Positions 34,501-46,200 of a stretch of DNA of 64,000 nt are shown here, piece after piece (within the stretch, counting starts at the first letter, position 1; each line of letters begins with the position of its first letter). The notes beneath the pieces were generated by a model that saw only the letters and a program-made list of their open reading frames with translations, did no database searches and was not told the origin of the DNA. The DNA is from Polytrichum commune (lineage: Eukaryota; Streptophyta; Polytrichopsida; Polytrichales; Polytrichaceae). The translations under genes were made by a program, and so were the position numbers. The stretch lies in assembly GCA_950295325.1 (NCBI GenBank), contig OX485803.1, positions 32,302,001 to 32,366,000 on the forward strand, in the 5' to 3' direction.

Positions 34501-35304
34501 TCGTGCAATAAGTAGAGAGACACCCGTTTCAATCATGTCCCACAACTTGCTTTTCATCCCCTTGCTTTATAGAAGTATTTGAAATTCTTGTGTTCACACA
34601 TACGTATTGCCCAACTTTGTACTCGTTACAATCTACATGGCATGTTCCTATCTTCGTATTGTAGTATCGTGTCTATAAAGTCGGTTGTTTTCACACTTTC
34701 ACCCCTACCGGTCCAATGGGTTAGGCTCGTATGAAAGATGTGTTTTTAAAAGTACAACTTGAAGACCTAATTTGGATTTGATTTGAATAAGACAATGTTT
34801 AGTTACAAAGGATAGGTTCTAGACTATTTCCATATGGGTGAAACAAACAACATTGTCACTAATTCTCACCAAATCCAATATAAGCATATTCTTCCATAAA
34901 AATTCAACCATGATTTCATTATATGTGAACTACCCATTGTAGCATATGGTTGGGCTCGCGTGAAGGAGAATATAATTCCATCATAAATCCATGATATGCT
35001 TTTGGTGTTAGGCCATCCGATTTTGGGACCACATGACAATTTCACGTGCCTAATTAGATGCGCAAGATTGTTGTTCAACTACTTTTGTTTTTCTTGGGTT
35101 CGAGACTTGATTCATTAACACAAGTACCATGCTCTCTCTCATGCCGATTATATATGAAAAAAAAATCTCTATGGTTTTGTGTGCTTAGATTTTTTGTTGG
35201 TTTGCTACGCACTTTCATTTCATGAGCTAATATAAATAAGGTGCATATGACTTTATGCCATCTATGCTCGCTTAAGAAAAGGAACAAGACAAAAGGGATC
35301 AACA
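31573..35304. other. long intergenic stretch, no gene recognised
   Basis: AT-rich DNA. A run of 11 C lies at 32444-32454, and degenerate GAATAGTGTT units lie near 33955-34030. No frame resembles a known protein. Confidence 0.4.
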
Positions 35305-35500
35305 TGAAGGCCATTGCACACACAAGCCAAGGGTTGTGACCATGTAATTGTGAGGGCCCTTGATTCTCATCCAAACGTTGTATCAGTTGTCTAAGGCCCT
35401 TGACTATGACATGATTTGCTTGATGCAAATTACGGCAAACCATGAAACACTATCCACAGTGTACCATGTAGGAATCCATGTAGATTTTTCACCCATGCTA
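35305..35500 (+). repeat. rearranged partial copy of MITE family A
   Basis: It contains GGCCATTGCACACACAAGCCAAGG near one end and ACCATGTAGGAATCCATGTAG near the other, both found in A1, separated by unrelated or deleted sequence. Confidence 0.5.
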
Positions 35501-35783
35501 ATTTCTTTGAACCCTTAGGGCAAAGCCACTCACCCTACATCTGCATCTGCAAATGCACTTTCACATCCACAATGCAGATTCAGATGGAACGAAGTGGCCC
35601 ACTCACCACTACATAATATAAAATTGGATGAGATTGTTTGCATGAACTGTTTGAGCTCCCTACATATGGTCGAGATATGCAGGGAATCTTCTATCATATA
35701 GGACAATAAACGTTATTGCAACTTTTCAAAAGAGATGAGTCAATAGTTCAGCTTCCTAGCAAATGATACTTAAATTTGCATGA

Positions 35784-35985
35784 ACCAGATGAGTTTGAGA
35801 AATAACCGGTTGAGGTTTGGGTCTTCATAAAAAATACTAGTTACAGATGAACTGGATGTGTTTGAGAAATAAGCGGTCAAGGTTTGAGACTTCAAAAAAT
35901 TAACCATCACAAACGAATTGGACGAGTTTGAGAAATAACCGTTTGAAGTTCATGACTTAAAAATTTTACCAATCGTTTTAGAGGA
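35784..35985 (+). repeat. three tandem units of about 65 bases (GAAATAACCGGTT type)
   Basis: Each unit carries GAACTGGATG-like, GTTTGAGAAATAACCG and GACTTCAAAAA blocks. The same blocks form the arms of the hairpin at 892-1093, so this is a related, decayed element end. Confidence 0.6.
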
Positions 35986-36109
35986 AATTTAAAAGTTAGT
36001 GAAGAGAACAATGCAGGATGAGTGGTAGTTTTGCATGGGTTTGCATATGCATCCTGGACGGAGGCCACTTTTCATTCTTGGGCTTGCTCTTAGGCCTTCA
36101 CCTTCTAGT

Positions 36110-36686
36110 GTGAAGTGAACTTGGACGGTCTTGGCCTTTTCGACCAATACGAGATCTTCAAATGCAATGGTTACACGGGCCTTCATGCCCACTTTACACA
36201 CGAGACTGAGAGCCCGTGACCAATACACCTCAAGCACTCTCATTGGTGGAAAAGGCAGAGCCGGTCCAAGTTCGCTTCACACTACGCTTGTGGGACCAAC
36301 AAAGTGACTGGAATGCAAGACGGATGTAAAGTCTACATGGAGTCCTACATAACATCAAATGGATCATGTTTCATGATCACTTGGATTATTTTCTGAAACC
36401 ACCTCTTGGAGATAGGCCTAACATAAAACCAGGAGACCATGGCACTCCAAACACTCGCAACCGTCGATTTATTCTATTATATCATGTGTGTAAACCCACA
36501 TGAAAACAAATTCATTGAAGTAGCATTTGGTTGAGGACCCGGTCACATATAACTTCACAGAACACTTGAGGATCCGTGACCACACTACATGATGGTGGAG
36601 GTGTGTTGGGACGGCCTTTGGACACTTTTCTTTTGGGCTCTCACAATTTCATGGTCACGGCTCTTGGCTCGCGTGTGAAGTGCCCC
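36110..36686 (-). mobile_element. MITE family A, copy A2 (reverse orientation) with a partial duplicate
   Basis: About 36186-36686 is the reverse complement of A1 with longer ends: CACACGAGACTGAGAGCCCG near one terminus and GCCAAGAGCCGTGACC, reversed, at the other. About 36110-36165 repeats part of the element end. It lies about 120 bases upstream of the pyrimidine tract at the KEA 5' end. Confidence 0.7.
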
Positions 36687-36805
36687 TTTACAAGCTGCTT
36701 TCTTTTCCAAACTGCTACCTAATAAAGAAAGAATAAATATGAAATGTTGGAAAGTGTCCAACAAGCCTATAAATTTAAGGAGGATATGAAATTATTTTGG
36801 GTCCC

Positions 36806-36879
36806 CTCCCCCCCCCACCCCACTTCCTCTTCTCTCTTCTCTCTTCTCTCTTCTCTGTCTCTCTCCCTCTCTCCTCCGA
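36806..36879 (+). promoter_or_regulatory. pyrimidine-rich tract at the KEA 5' end
   Basis: About 74 bases consist almost only of C and T, with TCTCTTC repeated four times. CT-rich tracts near transcription starts and in leaders are common in plants. Transcription start is inferred to lie in or near it. Confidence 0.45.
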
Positions 36880-36911
36880 ACCCTGCGACTCAACTTGCTT
36901 GGAGGCCTTGA

Positions 36912-36989
36912 ATGGATCCACTTCCTCCTCATGGATCTCGCCAGGCGATCATCATCAATGCTGCGACCTCCTCGATGATCGCCCCATGA
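36912..36989 (+). other. upstream ORF 1 in the KEA leader (25 codons)
   Basis: The first ATG after the pyrimidine tract opens a 25-codon frame starting MDPLPPHGSRQ and ending SSMIAP, TGA. It ends about 207 bases before the chosen KEA start. Confidence 0.45.
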
Positions 36990-37072
36990 CTTGCATCCGC
37001 AATAACAACCGACAACGCCGTCGGAAGATTGGCGGGAGCTCCCACGCTGGCTGCGTGAATTGGTGTGGCAGG

Positions 37073-37162
37073 ATGGAGCGGAAGAGTTTGGATTTTGATT
37101 CGGTTTGTTGCAGCGGAGGGGGGAGCGAGGTGGCGCCGGACAGGATGGGGTTGGGGCTGTGA
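37073..37162 (+). other. upstream ORF 2 in the KEA leader (29 codons)
   Basis: This frame starts MERKSLDFDSVCC and ends DRMGLGL, TGA, 34 bases before the chosen KEA start. Together with upstream ORF 1 it could lower translation of the main protein, if the leader is not spliced. Confidence 0.45.
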
Positions 37163-37196
37163 CCCTAGGGTTTCAATCCTCGCGGGGAGCGAAGGG

Positions 37197-40100
37197 ATGG
37201 ATTGGAGCGCGTGTAGCTCGTCAGGCAGGATGCTGGAGCTCAGATCTACGGCGGGGGAGGGGAGAGGGAGAGGGGGAGGGAGAGGGAGAGGGGGAGGGAG
37301 AGGGGGGAGGAGTGGAGGGGGACCTGGAGGGAGGTTGCGGGGGTTGTGCATTTTAGGGTTTGTTGTTCTGGTGGAGGTTCTGGTGGCGGTGAGAGGGGAG
37401 AGATTGGACTATGTGGATTTTGCGGAGGAAAGGAACCGGGAAGCGGAGTTGAATGCCACCAGATTCAATGCCACGGCATCCGCACCGCCTCCGAATTGGA
37501 GGGAGGGGGGCAGTATTGCAGAGGCGTTTGATAAGATGTTGGACAAGGAGTTTCCGGACAAGGAGGATCCGCAGGAAGGTGGGTTGCCGTATGTTGGTAA
37601 CTGACAATGAATACTATGTAGAAGAAAAATGGCATTGTTAAAAGGCCCCTTCAAGAGGTTTGGGAGAGGGCTCTATCCGCTGTGGAGTGTGATAATTCGC
37701 TTACTGTAGTTTGCAAATGGAGATCATTAGTTGCTGGGAGATCGACACATACTTAAATTGCACGAATCAGTGTTTCTTGTTGACACCCGGAAGGCTGTTT
37801 GGAGTCTGGAGGAGGAACTTTCCTAGTCAACAATATGCGATTTGATGTTTGTGTAGCAATATGGGAAAGTATGTTCATCTTTTTAATGGTGCAGAATCTT
37901 AAGTTATGAATCGGTGGGAGCTCCACACATACTTCAATTGCAAGAACCGGTGTTCTCTTTTGACACCTTGAAGGCTGTTGGGAGTCTGGAGCAATAGCTT
38001 TCCTGGTCAATAATACGCTATTTGATGATTGTGTAGCAATATGGGAAATGCAGAGTCCTAGGGAATTGGTTTGGTGTCTTGGAGTCGTCATTTTACTTCC
38101 CAAATTTTGGCCTTAATAAAGAAAAGTATGTATATCTTCGAAATGGAGCACAATTTTAAGGCATTAATTGGTGGGAGCTCAACACATACTTAAATTGCAT
38201 GAATCCGTGTTTCTTGAGACCACGAAGGCTGTTTGGAGTCTGGAGGAAAAGCCTCCCTGGTAAATATTTGTGATTTGACGTGTGTATAGCAATACGAGAA
38301 ATGTTTCTTCATCTGTAACTGGTGCACAATCTTAAGGCATAATAATTGCAAGAGCATTTGGAATTGTGGTTAGTCAGCTATATATCACCATATGATGATC
38401 ATACTGATTTTTTCCCACTTATTGCGGGTCATGATTTCATCATAGCAAGACTGCAGGGAATCGTCAAATCTGATACTTCTTAGTGAGTCACAGCTGGTAC
38501 ATAGTAAATTGTATGTATTCCTTGTGGGAAATCACTCCATTTTGTTCATCTATGCAGCAAATGAGGGATTGGTTGGCAGCAGCTTCAATAACAGTGTCAA
38601 CGATCAGCAGGTACATTTCTATTAGTTGTGCGCGTTGCCTCAATCTGATAGGGGAAAGGAGATCTCTGTGAGGATGGTCACCAAGTGCTTCGTGTGTTCT
38701 GTGGGAGGCTTATGAGAGAGATCTTGGAGGTCCTAGACCTGACTGCATTTGTGATTGTATTCACTGTGACGGATTCTTCTACATACTACAAAATCTGGAT
38801 AAGGAGCTACTTATCGTTGCCTTTTCCTTCATGCAGGCTGTGTTAGAGACAGTAGCCAGAGTTACACATGACAAGCCCAAGAAAAATGACACCCAAGAAG
38901 TCAAGTATGTTTCATTGGCTGTTTTAATGTTATTATTGTTGTCAAAATACAGTGAGCTTCTGATTCCATGTTTTTATGCTCACGACTAGTTGAATTTGCA
39001 GGGACCTGATTGTATTTCTACACGCACCTTGTGGTACCTTGTTTTCTCAAAATGAAAGGCATTCTAGTGAACACACCAGTTATTAATATGAGGAGACTTA
39101 TGGGTGTATTCTCCTGGCAGTGGAACAGCAAAATCTTTTCAACTTCAGGATCTTATCAATATTGACTCTGAATCTGGTGCTGACGAGACACCTCGCTTGA
39201 TAGATAAGAAGGTCAGTTATTGGGGTGACCGCTGGGATGGTTTAAGTTACTGGATTTTGGTTATCAGTATTGGTTATCTTGGATGTCTAAGATCGCAAAC
39301 ATGCCTGTTTCTGTAACTGAGTACTGTATACTTCCTCACTCCTTCTCGGTCCTCACCTAGTTTAAGAAATGGGTAGTTGTTTTTCCAGTTTCTGTAACTG
39401 GTCTGGTCTGTTTTTTTGATGTATTGCTCAAGAGGTGTGCCGGCCAAATAATTATATTGTATTCTAGTTTTTACCTTTTGATTCCATAATCCAGATACGG
39501 ACCTAGGTTACTGATGGTGCCCCCAAACGTTCATATTTTTCTTGATTGAACCTAGGTGGTTCTTAGTAAAGTAGTAGACTCATTTCCGCAATCTGTTTCT
39601 ATATCATAACATCTTGTGAAGACAACTCTGAGGATTGAATATCAACCCCCCTATAATATATATTTTTTGGAAGATACTGCATTGGGTTTGACATGTTCTA
39701 CTCGACCTCTTCTCTGCTTAAAATCATAACCTACGAACTACGATGACCTTCTTGTTTTTCTCGGCTGCAATTTGCTTGAGTTGTACAACAGACTATTCTC
39801 CTCGTTTTTGTAGTGTCTTACTTTCACTAAACCTCCTGACAATCTGGGCTTTGTTTCAGTGGCAAGTCCTTAGAATATCTTGAATGAAGAAGTTTTTAGC
39901 TTTTCAGCATACCCATCACTCCTTCCACTTTGTGCACCAGAAAATGCCTACTGTTTGCCTTTAAATGTGAGGTTCCATTAAATTTTATTCTAATGTTTTG
40001 ATTCCTCAATTATTGAATTCAAAAGAACCAACTTGGGCAGTTTGCTGAAACATGCTGATACTTTGCGCAAGGTATAATCTACTGATGGAGGAGAATATGT

Positions 40101-43100
40101 GAGCAGGATAATGTGTTTGTGATTTCAAATCCACGGGAAGGTTCAATGGTTCTTCAACAAGATGTTAGGTATCCCCTTCATGAAGACTTGTATATCTTTA
40201 ATGTACTGTTTTAGAGGGGTAAACAGTGGACTGTAACCTCAAAACCTTCATTAAATTTTTGAGTTATCTGCAATTTTGAAAACCATGTTCCTGATCAGGA
40301 TTTATATTCTGCAGATTCATCTCAGACCTGGTCATAGTTATTGTATCAGCAGCAGGTGGTGGCATTCTCTTTGCTTGTCTTGGCCAACCAGTAAGTCTAA
40401 TCATAAGACTCTCTGGCAATATTCAGGGACAATCACTTTCTTGCAATGGATTTTTGCTCTAGGATACCGATCTTTCTGTGTCCCAATTTACTAGCAATTT
40501 GTTTTTAAAGAGGTCTACTTGCAGACACAAATGCCCCTATCTTGAACCTAAAATGTAGTATATTTGGGATTGTCCTTCTTTGTATGCAGGTAATCACAGG
40601 TTATCTTCTGGCTGGGTCTGCAATAGGTCCTGGTGGGCTGAGCGTTGTTAGTGAACTCGTGCAGGTATGCCTCCTTACTGTACTAGTTTCACCCTGAGGA
40701 GGTGACTTTGACTGAGTTGTAGAAAAGAAAAGCATCCTTGAGTTGCTGTTCTGCAGGAAGACAGATGTTAGTTGTCACCTGTGTCAGTATTAGATCTTTG
40801 CTTGCTTTCCTGTATCTTGGGGGGAACAGGTTGAAGATCTGCACTCTTTACTTTTTCGAGATAGGAATGCTGCTCCCTAATGCCTTCTTTTACATTTCCT
40901 TTCATTTTAGGTTTGTTAATTCAAACTTGTTATTGAGGCAGGTGGAGACTGTGGCACAATTCGGTGTAGTATTTCTCCTGTTTGCATTGGGCCTTGAGTT
41001 CTCAACGACAAAGGTAGATCTTATTCACATTTCTCTTATTTATGATGTCAATATGACTCTGTTTGAATAGGTGAAAAGATGCATGGATCTGTATGTATAG
41101 CCTGGTCAAGCATTTCCTTCCAGTGGAGCATGTTTCCCATGCATTTCGCAATTTCTTATCTTGTTGTTCTGACTTGGCTCTGAGCAGTTGCGGGTGGTGA
41201 GAGCAGTTGCCATTTTTGGAGGTTTCTTACAGATAGCACTCTTCATGTGCCTTTGTGCATTGACTGCTGTGGTAAGCTTCCCATTACATGAAATCCTTTT
41301 TAGGATATTCTTGATCCTGAAATATAGGTAAGGTGTTAGAATCACTTCTTGCCTGGCTTCCGTACTTAGTGCTGGAAATGCTGTGTTAAGATTAATATTC
41401 CCTATTTTCCAAGGCTGACAGTATTCTCTGTCTGATTCATTCAATTTTGTTGATTTTGTTCCTACCTGTGAAAGTCTAATTACTTGTGTGTTGCTGTCCT
41501 TTATGTATCTTGTGTAGCTGTGTGGTGCAAGGTCTTCAGAGGGTATATTTGTTGGTGCGTTTTTATCCATGTCTTCAACTGCTGTGGTGAGTTTTCTCTA
41601 TATCTTATCATTCACATTATGTTGCTCCATCACAGTACGCCCATGTCCAGAACACAAGGGGTCTTAATTAATCCTTTCTTGAATAATCTAAGTATGGATA
41701 AGAATGGGCTTAATTGTGTTGTATACTCCAGAATGTTTTAGCAAAGGGTTTCGTATCTTCAAAATATCAAAGAGTTTTGTAAGAATTCTAGATGAACCAC
41801 AAAGTCAACGTTGGAATAGTAGAAAGTTTATCATTTTTGAGAAAGTTGTTGACAATCACAAATAGCTCACATCTGTACAATCCATATATCATTCAACCAT
41901 ATATGATCAATCTATGCAGTAGTTTATTTCGAATTTTTATAATGTCAACATAAATCTTGGGGGACTTTTTCCAGGTATTGAAATTCTTGATGGATCGCAA
42001 AAGCACAAATTCCCTCCATGGTCAGGTCACTATTGGAACTCTTATACTCCAGGTAAAGATTTTGTGAGGTTGATTTTGGAGTTTGAACTTTGCATTATGT
42101 ACTCATTTGATAGAGATATCAATTGTAGATAGTGTTGCATGAAAATGACATAGGTTTGGAACTGTGTTATCAGGACTGTGCTGTTGGGTTACTATTTGCA
42201 CTCCTTCCTGTACTTGGTGGAGGTGGTGGTGTAATGTCAGGCCTTGTGTCAATGTCTCGCTCGTGAGTTTCCTGAACATGTACTGAGGCTTGATGTTACA
42301 ATTAACTATCTGATGCAATTTGAATATCAGTTATGATGTATTATGGGTACATTTTGTTCAATTGCTGCTGGATATCATGATGTTCTAACATATATTTGTT
42401 AAATGAAACACAACAGGCATGGTGGTGGCATTTGATGTACTAACTTTTGGTGCATTTGTCAGATTGTTTGTGCTTGCATCATTTCTCGCGATGGCTGCTC
42501 TAATGGCACGTTCTGTTGTACCGCGATTCTTGAAGCTTATGATGCATCTTTCAAGCCAGGTAGCAAACGATTCAACTGCATTGTATGATTCTGGTTGAGA
42601 AGTATTGCCCTGGAATTTGCAAATTTTAATTGATTTAAGAGAACCTATGAATTTCCAAAAGTGCTCTTTATGTTTGATTTTGAAGTACTCTTGGATCATC
42701 TGAATTATATGCATCACGAAGAAATTGATGCTGATGCTCTTCTTGTTTTATTTGTGTACCTCTGATTCATGTGAATGTAGCATGTCTTAAATAAGCAATA
42801 TTGGTGATTGTGCAGACAAATGAGCTGTATCAGCTAACTGCTGTTGCATTCTGCTTGCTAGTGGCTTGGGTACATGTCTTATTTAATCCACTCTTTTTTC
42901 TTTCTTCGCATCTCATTTTAGGTTTGCACCTGGGCTTTCATTGGACAAGTTTTTTTGGGTTGTTGCTTTTTGCCACAAGAACTTTCCTCGTTTTACTAAA
43001 CAGGCTTTCTTCATTATTTATGTATACTTGGAATGATCATTCCAATTGTCTACATGCAGATAAGTGACAAGCTGGGACTAAGTTTAGAGCTAGGTGCTTT

Positions 43101-44971
43101 TGTGGCTGGTGTAATGATATCAACCACTGACCTGGCAGAGCACACACTTGAGCAGGTGTGTCTCCAAAACCACAGGTAGTATATGGTTTGCATTGTGGAA
43201 GTGCTTAATTTGGTCTGTTATTTGACATTTAGCATGGTACATCTAAATGTCATGTTCATTATGGATGAAATTTGTTCTTACTTTTTGATTCCTGCAAATT
43301 AATCTAACCTTGGTGCATATTGAAGGTGGAGCCAATCCGGAATCTTTTTGCATCCCTGTTCTTGGCGAGTATTGGCATGCTCATAAATGTACAGTTTTTG
43401 TGGGCGCACATGGACATTCTGCTTGCATCACTGATTCTTGTGATTACCTCAAAGACCATAGTGGTGGCTGTGGTGGTTAAAGCTTTTGGTTACAGCAGCA
43501 AAAACGCTTTTCTTGTGAGCACTCTTCTCTGTGTCATAGGGTCAAGCTGGTACTACTTAAACACTCGGGGTGCATTTTTAAGGAATTTGTAGGAACTCTC
43601 AGGAAGTCTTGGACTAAGGTTCCCCTTGGTGTATGTTATTGATATCATTTTGAGTACAAGAGGAATGTAATATAGTCATGTGACAAAGATGATTATATAT
43701 AATGTGGTATGTTTAAATAATTTATTCTATAAATATGTTTGCTCTGATTGCAAGAATATATTTTGATAAATGGGACAATTTTAGATTGGTTTCTTTGACA
43801 AGCCAATTTGTTTTATTAATTAACTCCAAATTCCTCTGGATGACAGCTTGGGCCTTTAAGGATTAAGAACTTCTTGTAGACCTCACAAACAAGTGGAATA
43901 TTCAAGAGTTCAGTTTGCTCATGGTATAGTGCCTTTGTTATTAGCTGAAGAATTTGAGGAAACTTTCTTTGGTTATGTTAGTTCCTTCATATTTCTGGTG
44001 TATATTATATGAGAAATCTGGAATGCCTGTTGCACAGGTTGGCATGTCACTTGCCCAAATTGGAGAGTTTGCATTTATACTTCTGAGTCGGGCTTCCAAC
44101 CTGCACCTCATACAGGTACTTTAGACATTTGTCAGCAGTTATGTTTGTGCAACTAATGAAATACATACAGTGACTTTCCCACTTTATAAATCACCACTTT
44201 CTACCTTTTCATGTTTGCCTTGCAACGATCATGTTGAGCATAGCATGCATGTTTCTAAAATGTCAGAAAATGCTGCACTTTGTTAGATTTCTAGTTTTTA
44301 CAAAGAAGTTAAGAACTAGACTGTAGAATCAGTCAAAATGTTTTGTGACCACTGCTTTGTTCGAAAATGGTTCTGACCTGAAGAACAAAAATGGCTGCTG
44401 TGTTTCTTTTGTACATCTATTGTCATATTCCAGGGAGGAGTTTTATTATTTTACTTTTGGGTAGACTTCGAGAATGTCCATTATGAGGCAATCAAGTCCT
44501 TTTTATTAATGTCTAATGTATGAGGGTTGCACATGTGTTTGTGCAGAAAAAGTTGTACCTGCTACTAGTTGGGACAACAGCTCTCAGTCTGGTAAGTTCT
44601 TGTAGGTCTCATTTATATGCACTTGTTAGGGCATGGGCTTGAGAGGTGTTTGTCTTAAAATGGTTCCTTGAAACAGTCAAGGATTTTGTAGCTTAGCTAG
44701 TATATAATCTGCTGAAGCTTCTGTGCAATCAGGGCTGAAGGTGAGTGCTGTACTTAGGATATAGTTTCTTTTGGCATATGATTTCTTTTCTGGTTTGGTT
44801 GCTTGACCATTTGCCTATATCTGTCTACAGGTCACTACACCACTACTGTTCAGAGCGATTCCTGCACTGCTTCACCTCGGTTCACTCATGGGCTGGTTTC
44901 CTCCTGAATCCACCCTGCTCGAGGTGGGTCCGTTGCTTCCCAGTTTTCCCTCACGAACCAAGCAACCCTGA
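37197..44971 (+). CDS. K+ efflux antiporter, KEA4/5/6 type (CPA2 family), 19 exons
   Basis: The protein is a K+/H+ antiporter; Arabidopsis KEA4-6 act in Golgi, TGN and endosomes. Exons: 37197-37578, 38558-38610, 38837-38904, 39121-39211, 40107-40168, 40315-40390, 40590-40664, 40942-41013, 41188-41271, 41518-41586, 41975-42052, 42174-42262, 42463-42559, 42816-42869, 43060-43155, 43326-43514, 44038-44115, 44547-44591 and 44831-44971. All phases agree and give 632 residues. A hydrophobic signal (about 49-66) follows an Arg/Gly-rich stretch. The lumenal N-region carries NAT glycosylation sites (86, 91). The exchanger domain starts near 219, with FALGLEFS, TLILQDCAVGLL and GMSLAQIGEFAF. It ends shortly after the last helix and lacks the TrkA-N domain of KEA1-3, hence the 4/5/6 class. 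The first in-frame ATG is 37197; 37230 is an alternative. Intron 1 contains a tandem repeat. Confidence 0.95.
37248..37322 (+). repeat. GGGAGA-type purine repeat inside KEA exon 1
   Basis: Variable GGGAGA, GAGGGA and GGGGGA units encode a Gly/Arg-rich stretch (about residues 20-43) just before the signal-like hydrophobic segment. Related KEA proteins lack such a stretch as far as I recall, so it is probably a repeat expansion. The strand asymmetry is extreme. Confidence 0.7.
37733..38345 (+). repeat. three tandem copies in KEA intron 1
   Basis: Units at about 37733, 37911 and 38166 share GGTGGGAGCTC-ACACATACTT, AATTGCA-GAA, GGCTGTTTGGAGTCTGGAG and TGTGTAGCAATATGGGAAA. Units one and three are about 180 bases. 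The second is about 255 because of an insertion. No role is evident. Confidence 0.7.
40169..40314 (+). other. KEA intron 5, possible U12-type GT-AG intron
   Basis: The donor reads GTATCCCCT, matching the U12 GT class (GTATCCTTT) at the six key positions. TTCCTGATC lies about 20 bases before the acceptor, a weak match to the U12 branch site. The splice itself (GATGTTAG/ATTCATC) is supported by the conserved protein. The U12 class is a suggestion only. Confidence 0.4.
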
Positions 44972-46200
44972 TTGAATGTAAGTTTTGTCTACCATAGAGT
45001 CTCACAAATCCATCTAATTAGGAGTCTGGTCTTCTAGTCACAAACGTCTGTCACAAATGCATCTAATTAGAATTCTGAGGATATCATTCTGATGACATCC
45101 AGCTATTGCCACCCCTCAAACCACTAATAGAAACATCATGCCACTTGGAGGTGGGTATGGCTATCCTGACAAAGGTTGAAGAGTGATAGATCCCCTGGCA
45201 TGCAGGTGGTTGTACAAGAGAATGGCAGTCCAAGGAAGATCCTTTCGAAATTGCAGGATTGATAAGAGCATTTATTGGTAAAGCCCTTGTCTGCATCTAC
45301 ATTCCAACAACTTAATCCCCTACCATTCCCTTCCCCTTCCTGTAGATCCACTCAACATCATGAAGGACTTATCAAAGCAAGACCAACATTGAGGTACCTC
45401 ACAAATTTTCTTCAACGATCTGAATGAGCATATGTTGTTGCATCAAAGCTTGGGGAAACTGGCAATGACTTTTGCCCAACATTCTCACCTAGTTGTTGTT
45501 GGGGGCCATATTTAAGGGACCACACCTTGTGGAAGTTTAGTGTACTATTATTCTTACCATTTAGCAATGTTCCATCCGCATGGCCAATGGCCTGCTCTTA
45601 TTGTAGGTGCTGTTCCTCAATCAGAGTGAGGAGCAAGCAAGTTGATCAAGCAATTCTGGCTTCACATTGTTCAATATCACTGTGCATGCTGCTGCTTGTT
45701 TCGTGTACCAGTATCCAGATGGGCCCAAGTTACTTTCATTTCAAGTGCACTTTTCTGCAGTTAACATTAGATGGTGTGAAGGCCAATGTAACCGGAGGCA
45801 GTTGACCACATAATTGAAAAGAACATGCAACCTATTCCGTCGAGGTTAATAATTGGTGCATTGACTCTTGGGTTGGGCTTGTTGTGAAATCGTTTTTCCA
45901 TCTTCACACATGAGAAATTCTAGAATTTGAAGGTTCATATGTTAGCAATATTGAAGGCACATTGAAAGTTCATATGTTAGCTGTTCGTATAATTACCACA
46001 TTTGAAGATTGTCCAAGATTGAGGTCCTTGATTTTACAGTTTAACAACATCATCAAGCTTCCGGTGACAATTTCAAAGGAAAACTCTTTATTCTCAATGA
46101 CTATTTTTCTGCAATAAGCCTTCTATTTACATGCCTTACAACTTCCACAACGAGAAGTGCAATAACTGAGTGCTAATTGGCTCCAAAAAACAATTTCCAA
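44972..46200. other. 3' flank of KEA
   Basis: It holds the likely 3' untranslated region. Frames on both strands up to about 92 codons show no family resemblance. I could not assign a poly(A) signal. Confidence 0.35.
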
